64,000 bases of DNA, from NCBI GenBank assembly GCA_001972305.1, contig BDDD01000877.1, positions 434,001 through 498,000 of the forward strand. The letters run 5' to 3'. Source of the stretch: Cephalotus follicularis (taxonomy: Eukaryota; Streptophyta; Magnoliopsida; Oxalidales; Cephalotaceae). The notes under the pieces were generated by a model. That model saw only the letters and a list, made by a program, of their open reading frames with translations. It made no database searches and had not been told where the DNA came from. Every line of letters begins with the position of its first letter. The stretch's first letter is position 1. Shown here piece after piece: positions 55,708-64,000 of the stretch. A program made the position numbers and the translations under genes.

Positions 55708-58533
55708 TGTAATAACCGCAACTTCAATTAATGTATATTAATCTAATTTTGAAATAAAATATACATTTTTGTTGAGTTATTTATCCAATTATACTGATTT
55801 CTATGATTGGTAAATATTTGGGGTGAATTGATATGCAATTGGTGAAGTATCAAAGACTAGGGAACCCTAATCTAGCCCAAACAGCCGACTGTCACAGAGC
55901 AACAGTCGACTGTTTGCCACGTGAAGAAGGCAGTCGACTGCCCACTAATTCCAGTCGACTGGTTTGCTCCAGGACAGATTCCTGGCATGTGCAGGGAGAA
56001 GAAGGACAGATGGGATAATGGCACTTATGTCTCACCACCTGCCAGAACATGCAAAAGTGAATGTTTGCATGTTCTCTGCAGACCACCAACCACCAATTTG
56101 ATTAATTAAGAGAGAAAGTGGAAGTGAGGGAGGCATGTGGTGGAAAGAATGAAAGAAAAATGTGAGTGCATGTGAGTAGGTAACAAATCTGACGAATTCA
56201 TGTTTTATATCAGATGTTGAATGGTGTTAGGAGTGTTAGAAACACAGAGTGAAGTGAGAGTTACTAAGGATTGTGGAAGGCTTGCATTGGAGATGTTAGA
56301 AAGCTCAAAAAGGGGGACTTTGAGGCTTTAGAATCTTGGTAAGTCCTTGATCCGAAATTCTTGTTGTTATGTTGATAAAATGTGACTAGGAATGTTGTAT
56401 ATCTTCTGTTAATGGATTGGAATAACAATCTTTGGAATTGAAATGGGAAGTAATAATGAAATCAAGTGGAATTGGTGATATAGTCTCTAGAATGGATTAT
56501 AATTGTTGTTAATGTTAGGATATGCTTAATGACTCCTAAGTATGTATATACCTACTGTTGAAACATGCAAATCAGTAGATGGATTGAGTAAATTATTTGG
56601 AATATGGAAAGTGTTTTAATGGGAACTAGAGGCTTAAGAGTTCTAGTAATTCTTGATGCAACTAGATAATGATTATAATAATTGATTGGCATGTATATAC
56701 ATACTGATTTCATGTATATATATATATATCTTCTGTCAAAACAAGTTAAGAACAATGAATCGAAAATTAATGATACTTGACGAAGAGTTCAAGAAAAGTA
56801 ATGGGATGGTAGGTTTGATGTTAATGACTCAATAAGCTAGTGTTAGAGCATTGAAACCTACTGATATTGATGCATGTATTCATAAACAAACATGCATGTA
56901 TAGATTGAACCTCCTGAGATTAAAAGAATTGTTGGTGGAAAGCTTGGAAAAAGGCCTTGGAAGTTAAAGAGAAAGATCACACAATTGATCTTGGAATAGC
57001 AAATTGAGGTAGGGGTAGTGTTACATTTTGGAAGATATGTTCATGTATTTCATGTATGTTAATTTCTACTTGCATTGGACTGATTGGCATTGAAATTGTG
57101 CTGCATATAAACTGTTTTGCCTGCATTCTGGGCAAAAACAGTCGACTGTTACCGAAAACAGTCGACTACACAACCCAACAGTCGACTGGTTCTTGAAGGC
57201 AGTCGACTGTCTGGGCAGAAATTGCATAACAATTGATTGAATTGCTACTGTTTTGCATTGCTATTGATTTGTATATACTACCATCATATAGTATGCACTG
57301 TTTGATGTTATTTAACATCATTACTACTGATATTTCACTGATCAAATGAAACTATGTGCTATATGCACAATTTTATGGTTTAAACACCATTTTCAAATGA
57401 AGAATCATTATTCACAAAAATTACTGATTTAATTAATGTTACTGAATATGCTACTTATGTTAGTATATACTGTTTGGTGCTATTAACAGCATTACTACTG
57501 ATAATTTAAAGATTGAAATCATTTATGGGCTTTGAACCAAAATTATGATATTTCCTATCGATTTCAAAAGAACACTTATTGTTTAAAGGAGCCACTGATT
57601 TTCCTCCTATATGAGAGGTACCCACTGTTTGTTTCCGAATTGGAAACCACTACTGTACTGATATCGTTTCCTCACATGAGATGTACGATTACTGAAATGA
57701 TATGTTTCTAAAGAAACACATTGATATTGCATATTGATTATATATGTAATATTATTACTGATTGTACTGATTGAATTGATTGTCTATGTTACTGCCGTAA
57801 TTAGTGATGGAGGATATCACTGATTATGGATGTCATCCTGGGTGCCAGGAGTTGGCCAGAGTATCACCCCACTGTCTGCAATTGCAGAATTACTGTTAAA
57901 CTACCCGCCAACGCCGGTAGTAATTGTTACCTGTTCTATCATCCTCGGTGCATAGGGTGATAGTTAGGTGGTGCGCAATTGGTGGTAGGAGTTAGCGATA
58001 TGCGACACCCAAACCACTGAATGAATTGATTGTACCCTTGTGCGGTATTATTGCATATGAACTGTTCATGGCCACTTGGCATGATTGCTCTTATATTGGC
58101 TATTTAAATGCTATTTTGATATAAACTATCATACATATTGCATGCATATATTCCTCAGCATACATTATCTTCCTGCTTAGCCAAGTGAGGACAACGGCTA
58201 ACCCCTACCATTACAGATTGAGCAAAGACATTCGGAACCTGCCGCTGAAGCTTTGGGAGAGCTTCCTTTATCTTTAAGGTTGTTATTTATGTATTGTAAT
58301 GAATGAACGGATCATACCTCGTTTTGTTGTTTCCTTATGTTAAGGATAATTTTGTTTTGGTACCCGCACGTAGTATGGGATGCGTTCGGACGGCTTGTAT
58401 TTTATATTCCGGCTTATTGACTGCTTCCACATACTGTTATATTCTGTTATATGAAATGCTGGAATGTAAGTTTAATACTGATATCACCATATATGCTTGT
58501 CTATTGATGGTACCGAAATAACGGGGTGTGACA
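55708..58533 (+). mobile_element. Solo LTR with CAGTCGACTG motifs
   Basis: It starts TGTAATAACCGC and ends GGGGTGTGACA, with a perfect GAGCT duplication (55703-55707 and 58534-58538). It has no interior. CAGTCGACTG groups lie at about 55882-55965 and 57138-57212. The 3' part shares 'agtatgggatgcg...cggcttat' type sequence with the solo LTRs at 16032 and 48683, which instead carry the GCGTCGACGC flavour. Confidence 0.9.
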
Positions 58534-58730
58534 GAGCTTGACTAGATGTCCAGTTTCCAGACAATTAGTCCCTAGACACTCAACTAGATGCCCCTAGTTG
58601 CCGATTGATTAGCCTACAGGCGCTCAACTAAGGTTAGCTAGTTGTCGGTGGATTAGTCCACAAGAGCTCAACTAGGCCTAGTTGTCGGTGGATTAGTCCA
58701 CAGGAGCTCAACTAGTACACGAGAAATCAA
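58534..58730 (+). repeat. ~42 bp minisatellite split by the solo LTR
   Basis: Units read 'ctagttgtcggtggattagtccac' then 'aagagctcaactagg'; two are nearly identical (58630-58715) and older ones flank them. A related unit lies left of the solo LTR at 55670-55707. Confidence 0.75.
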
Positions 58731-58809
58731 CCAGTGCATAATAGTGCCAATCAAGGCAAGCAACTATGTCTAGAGAGAGGGATCAATTGAACTAGGTTCA
58801 ATGCCTAAC

Positions 58810-60028
58810 ATGCCTCATAGATCTCGTTTATATATTCATTTAGGGAGTACGAAGATATATCAAGACCTGAAACTCAATTATTGGTGGAACAACATGAAGA
58901 GGGAGATTGCTGAGTTTATAACCAAGTGTTTGAATTGTCAGTAGGTCAAGATAGAGCATTGGAGACCAACAGGGCTTTTCTAGCTTCTTTCTATAGCTGA
59001 GTAGAAATTGGGGCATATCACGATGGATTTCGTGTCATGGTTGCCTCGAACCTGTAGACACTATGAGGCTATTTGTGTTGTTGTTGATCACCTTACGAAG
59101 TCAGCTCACTTCATACTGATCTTGATGACTTATTCCTCTGATAGATTGCCTAGTTTGTATGTTTAAGAGATAGTCAGATTGCACGGTGTTCCCCGATTTA
59201 CTTCCAATTTTTGGAAGTGTCTTCAGTCAGCTTTGGGTAGCACATCATTTCATCCTAAGTCAAATGGGAAGTCAGAGAGGACCATTCAGACTTTGGAGGA
59301 TATGCTACGGGTTTGTGTGATCGATTTCAAAGGTTATTAAAATGATCATTTGCCTTTGATAGAGTTATCTTACAACAACAGTTTTCACGTGAGTATTTAG
59401 ATTGCACCGTAAAAGTCATTGTATGGTAGGAAGTGTCGATTTTCAGTTTGATGTCAGGTATGCGAGAGGAGCTTATTTGGGCTAAAGTTAGGCATATCAG
59501 CTCTGAGAAGATGAGATTAATTAGGAAAAGGTTGTTTATAGCTCAGACTCTCCAAAAGAGTTATGTTGGCGTTTGACGGTGATCATTGGAGTTCTTCATT
59601 GGTGATCATGTCTTTCTTAAAATGTCATCGATGAAGGGCGTTATGAGATTTGGACGGAAAGGAAAGCTCTTGCAGAGGTACACTAGGCAGTTTGAGATCC
59701 TAGAACGGATTGACAAGGTTGCCTCCAAATTAGCGTTGCCTCTAGCCTTGTCAGGAGTACATGACGTCTTCCAAGTGTCTCAACTGAGGAAGTATTATAG
59801 ATATCCTTCACATGTGATAGATTTTGAGACAATATCTTTGATAGTAGACTTCACATATGAGGAGGCACCGATATAGATCATGGATAGAGAGGATCGAGTG
59901 TTGACGACCAAAACTATATCTCTAGTAAAGATTCTATGGCAGTATCATAGAGTTGAGGAAGTTACATGGGAACAGGAAGATGAGATGCAAGAGAAGCATC
60001 CTCATTTGTTCATGGATGGTAGAATCTA
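58810..60028 (+). pseudogene. Chromovirus (Ty3) integrase and chromodomain, decayed
   Basis: It opens abruptly with HRSRLYIHLGSTK at 58816, the first histidine region of the integrase finger, followed by 'YWWNNMKREIAEFITKCLNCQ', 'GHITMDFVSWLPR', 'VVVDHLTKSAHFI' and '[17 protein letters not shown]', then the C-terminal 'GKLLQRYTRQFEILERI' and 'GVHDVFQVSQLRKYY'. The end 'DREDRVLTTKTISLVKILW' to 'HPHLF' is the Tekay-type chromodomain region. Stops and frameshifts are frequent. It lacks everything upstream of integrase on this strand. Confidence 0.8.
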
Positions 60029-60045
60029 GGGACTACATTCTTATA

Positions 60046-60057
60046 AGGAAGGGAGAA
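60046..60057 (+). other. Polypurine tract of the chromovirus fragment
   Basis: The run aaggaagggagaa directly precedes the TGTAAAGACC start of an LTR. Confidence 0.75.
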
Positions 60058-60319
60058 TGTAAAGACCGAGAAATTGGTAAACCCTTTATTGCATTTTGCA
60101 TTCATGTTTGATAATAATACGGATATTATGTAAAATGGTATGTACATATGGATTATTGATATATGGGGTATTGATTTACCCATGCATTTTTATATGAAAT
60201 GATTATGAGAGTTTAAAGCATGAGGGTAGATTTCACGAGTTTGCTATAAATAGAAACTCATTTCTATTTCTCTCTTATTTTCTCTCAAACTCTCTCTCTA
60301 TCTAACCCTCTCTACTCGC

Positions 60320-60362
60320 CACACACACACACACACACACACTCTCTCTCTCTCTCTCTCTA
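60320..60362. repeat. AC/CT microsatellite
   Basis: An (AC)n run followed by a (CT)n run inside the LTR. Confidence 0.9.
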
Positions 60363-61517
60363 ATTCTCTCATCTCTCAACTTGGTTAGTCTCTCTAATTC
60401 TCTCATCTCTAAACTTGGTTAGTCACGGATTGAAGAAGGGGTTAGAATTAATTGATTAACTAGTGGATTGAATCCTGAATTGACTTCAAACAAATCATGG
60501 GCAGGATTTCCCTACCTAAAATGCATTATGGAATAGTTTAATTGCTTTATAATACATATAAATTGTTGTGCCTTGATGAGCACGTGTGTATGTTTGTGAT
60601 TAGAGAGAATTAAAACAGATTTTTATTGAAAATGGGAAAGTTAGGTCATTTTTATGCTCTTTAAGATTTATGGTGCATTTGTTTACTTTAAGTGATAAGT
60701 GACTGAATCTGAATAAACATGTGCTTGATGTTGAATAGTTAAGAAGTAGTAAATGAATGCTGAATGGATAAGATCGTTTGATAACTGTACTAATTAAAAG
60801 ATCTGAATATGTATAATTTCTCATTTTGACCTTCTGAACTATTAAAGAATATGTTGTGTTATAAAGCTTAGAGTAAATTATAAATCTTGGTTATTTTTTT
60901 GTATTTTATGATAAAATAAATTTTAAATTATATTAATTACCAATTTAATATAAATAACCAATTTAAACATAATAATTTTATTTATGACCGTGAGTAATTT
61001 CTTTTTTCATATTTCTACTTATTATCATTTTTAACAATCCATCTGATAATAAAATTATGTAAGTAATAAAATACATATTCTCTAATACAACAATATATGA
61101 ATTAGTCCACATTTAATAAAAACTTAGAATAAAATAAATGTACATAAAAATCAATACAACATAAAATATGAAGTGATAAGTATGAGAATACTTTTGTCCA
61201 AAAAGTCAATCAGTACTCTCTCTTATCTAATAAGTAATGTAAATAATACTTTTTGGATAAAAAGTAATAAGTGATATTCAGTACTTATTTTAAAACTCAA
61301 ACAAATGTACTGATTGAATCTTTTACTGATCCACCTATCATAAGCACTTCAATAAATGTAAATAAGTGCAAAACAAATGAGGCCTTAGTGATCTTCTAAC
61401 GGTCCAAATGAATTGGTTATGTGATATGTCACCCTTACAAATTTGTAGATCGTATCCCTGAAATTTCATTTCAAAGGGATGATTTTAAACTCGGATCGGA
61501 CTTGTGATAATCACCAT

Positions 61518-61745
61518 TATGTCGACGCTTTTCTTTTATAACATCAACGCCTCGTGTTTAACACCAGCACGCCGATGCTTTTAAATTGTCACGTCGACAT
61601 CTTACCCTATTAACTCAACATTTTTCTCTTTTTAAATTCGACATCTTGTTATTTGAGTTCTGCCAGAATTTAAAACCATAATGTCAACGCCTTTAAGTAA
61701 GACGTTGACGCCTTTCAATAACGTCGACGCATTCCTTCCATCACG
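61518..61745. repeat. Degenerate GTCGACGC motif cluster
   Basis: Motifs such as tgtcgacgct, cgtcgacatc, gacgttgacgcc and cgtcgacgc occur in about 230 bp. Confidence 0.75.
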
Positions 61746-62117
61746 TTGCCGCCTTTTGTTGTGTACTAGACTATAATGAATTTTCAATCAGAATTCCTGT
61801 TTTACTCGTTTTTTCAATGGTTTTCAAATGATATCCTTCGGGACTCATATTTCACTCTCCTGGTCATGTTTTACAACCTACAAACATTTGTTTTCAAGGA
61901 AATGACCAAATGTTTATAAAAGGACAATTTTATTCAAAACAGAGTTCATCTCCGAAATGGTTTTTGAAACAAATTTCACTTCGTTTACTCGTGAATTGAT
62001 TATGGATCAACCTTCGCCGAAATTGTATGAATTTTCACAGATTTGCAAGGATTAAAATGTTATGGTTTGAAATTGATTTGTCTGATTGTTTAACATATCA
62101 GAGTGACCTCATTAGTA

Positions 62118-64000
62118 GATAAAAGCTCATCCTTCAACTCAATATTAGCCGGAATGCAAATATTTCCTATATACCTCAGCAATCCATCTGATAGAAGAGT
62201 GAAGTCTTGTTTTAACTACCCTTCTGTACCTGTTGTAAGAATATGTAACTATGAATCCGTGCTCTGAAATTCTCTAATCCAGTCAAGCAATAATTGTTCT
62301 GCTTGAAGATAGGAAGCTTTCAAGCAAGCCATGATGCGACTCAATACGTTAGCGACTATATTTGCTTTCCCAGGATTATACTGAATCTCGCAGATGTAGT
62401 CATCAAGCCAATCCTTCTGTGAAAATAGATACTTTAAGATTTTGTGATCCGTGAACATGTCAAATTTCATGCCATACAAATAGTGACGCCATTTTTGCAA
62501 AGCAAAGATTATGGCCGCCAACTCAAGGTTATGCACTGGATAGTTCTCTTCATGTTGCCTGATCTTCCTAGAAGCACAGGCAATTACTTTTCCATTCTAC
62601 ATAACACATCCTAGACCTTTCCCTGAACCATCACTATAAACCATGAAGTCCTCATTCCCATCTAGCAATGCTAAGATTGGTGTAGAAATCAACCGTTCCT
62701 TCAATTCCTGAAAATCGATCTCACATTTCACATCTCATACAGATGAAGTTCATTTATACGTCAACTAGGTCAATGGCATAGGAATCCATGAAAACCCTTC
62801 GATGAGTCAGTTATAATATCCCGCTAAACCCGTATGGGCTTCTGACACATTCGTCGGTTGTTTCCAATCCTTCATTACCTCTATCTTGACTGGATCAACT
62901 ACTAATCCAAAACTGGACATGATATGCCTCGAAAAGGCCACTTCCGACAACCAAAACTCGCAATTTTTAAACTTAGCGTAAAATTGCCTTTCTCTCAACA
63001 ACTGTAAGGCTATCCAAAGATGCTCTGCATGCTCCTCTAATGTCTTGGAATAGACCTAGACATCATCAATGAACACCACAATGAACTGATTAAGATAGTG
63101 ACTGAACGTGCAGTTCATTAGATCCATGAATATGATTGGTGGATTAATCACACCAAGCGACATAATCATAAACTCATAGTGTCCATATCTCAAACTAAAG
63201 GCAATCTTCACAATGCATCCGATTTCATTCTCAACTGATCGTAACCTGATCTCAAGTCTAGCTTTGAGAACACCGTTGAACCCCTGATTTAATTACACAA
63301 CTCATCGATATGCGATAGAGAATACATATTCTTGATAGTTACCTTATTGAGTCACCGATAATTGATACACATCTGTAAGTAACTATCCTTCTTCTTGACA
63401 AAAATAACCAGTGCTCTCCCACCCAAAACACTAGGTCAAATGAATCCCTTGTCAAGAAGGTTTTGAAGTTGTAACTTACTCAATTAGTGTCATCCAATAA
63501 GGAGCCCTCAATACAGGAGCTGTACCTGGTAGCAGATCAATCACAAGCTCTTTCTCCCTAACTGGAGGTAAGGACGTCAAGTCCTTAGAAAACACATCCT
63601 CAAAGTCACTAACCACTAGAATATCTTTAAATTTCAGTTACCATTTCTCTGTGTCCACAATATAAGCCAAATATCCCTTACATCTCAGCCTTAGCAACTA
63701 GCTAACATGCATTACTGATATCATCTGTACTGGCTGAGAGTCAAAAGAACCCATGAAATGGAACGGTAAGTAACCCGAAAAACTGAAGGTCACTACATTC
63801 TGTGACCTTCCGATAACAATCCACTTGGGCATAGTGCATTAGGGAAAAAAATCAAATGGAAAAATTATTGTAGATCTTTAATCTCCACTATACATGCTCT
63901 ACATACCCTATAGGTATTCACTGAATCACCGACCGGTGTAGCCACCACCATAACCATCGGTAACAACTCGGGCCTAAAACACATGAAACATATAATATGT
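62118..64000 (-). pseudogene. pol: Ty3/gypsy RT and RNase H, decayed (minus strand)
   Basis: On the minus strand RT motifs appear from about 63550: 'LLPGTAPVLRAPYW', 'VFSKLDLRSGYDQLRM', 'YGHYEFMIMSLGV' and the catalytic region FIDD, followed at once by a stop. Then come 'RERQFYAKFKNCEFWLSE', and RNase H with 'SDGSGKGLGCVM', '[19 protein letters not shown]', '[11 protein letters not shown]' and '[18 protein letters not shown]'. Coding runs on with 'ICIPANIELKDELL' and ends at about 62118, just before the integrase should begin. Many stops are present. The part right of 63550 is too decayed for me to assign; it should be the protease/RT join. Confidence 0.8.

Larger units (their letters stand above)
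60058..62094 (+). repeat. Chromovirus 3' LTR (right end tentative)
   Basis: It starts TGTAAAGACCGAG after the polypurine tract. A TATA-like 'ctataaata' is near 60242 and an AC/CT microsatellite is at 60320-60362. GTCGAC motifs cluster at 61518-61745. I place the end at 'gtttaaca' (62094) because it gives TG...CA termini just before the minus-strand RNase H remnant, but this is not proven. Confidence 0.5.

Noticed and set aside
62095-62105. tatcagagtga after a possible LTR end, resembling a primer site
   Set aside because: Only about eight bases match TGGTATCAGAGC and no gag follows. It could be chance.

Overview
This is plant nuclear DNA, probably from a eudicot with a repeat-rich genome. 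The evidence is plant-type LTR retrotransposons (Ty1/copia, Ty3/gypsy Tat and chromovirus lineages), primer sites matching plant initiator tRNA-Met, and one six-exon gene of the plant-specific ALMT anion-channel family. No bacterial genes, CRISPR arrays, rRNA or tRNA genes were recognised. Nearly all of the 64 kb is nested retrotransposons.

Layout. 1-7565: a decayed Ty1/copia element on + (its 5' LTR lies before the window), inserted into the gag of an older minus-strand Ty3/gypsy element. That older element's 5' LTR runs from 8845 to 19058 and was itself hit twice: by a gag-only element with long LTRs (9082-15022, duplication CTGTG) and by a solo LTR (16032-18719). 19059-19962: a degenerate ~60 bp minisatellite. 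19963-31184: a Tat-lineage Ty3 element (duplication GTACC). 31190-32928: AT-rich spacer. 32929-44156: a second, older Tat element (duplication TAAAG). 44333-45485: a solo SIRE-like LTR (ACGAG). 46439-48412: the only convincing host gene, an ALMT on the minus strand with six clean exons. 48683-51417: a solo LTR (TGCAC) just upstream of the ALMT start. 51877-54812: a pile of SIRE-like and other LTR pieces. 55708-58533: a solo LTR (GAGCT) inside a small minisatellite. 58810-64000: a Ty3 chromovirus whose integrase/LTR half is inverted relative to its RT/RNase H half.

Both Tat elements have gag, then protease-RT-RNase H-second RNase H-integrase, then tandem repeats, then an antisense gene-like ORF block before the 3' LTR. 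All retrotransposon coding regions carry stops or frameshifts, so none looks autonomous now.

The most unusual pattern is a pair of short palindromes sharing the core GTCGAC (GCGTCGACGC and CAGTCGACTG). They recur in irregular clusters inside LTRs of several unrelated families across the window, and each flavour occurs in both SIRE-like copia and Ty3-type LTRs. All boundaries, duplications, exon joins and motifs were read by eye; lineage names rest on remembered family hallmarks and no search was run.
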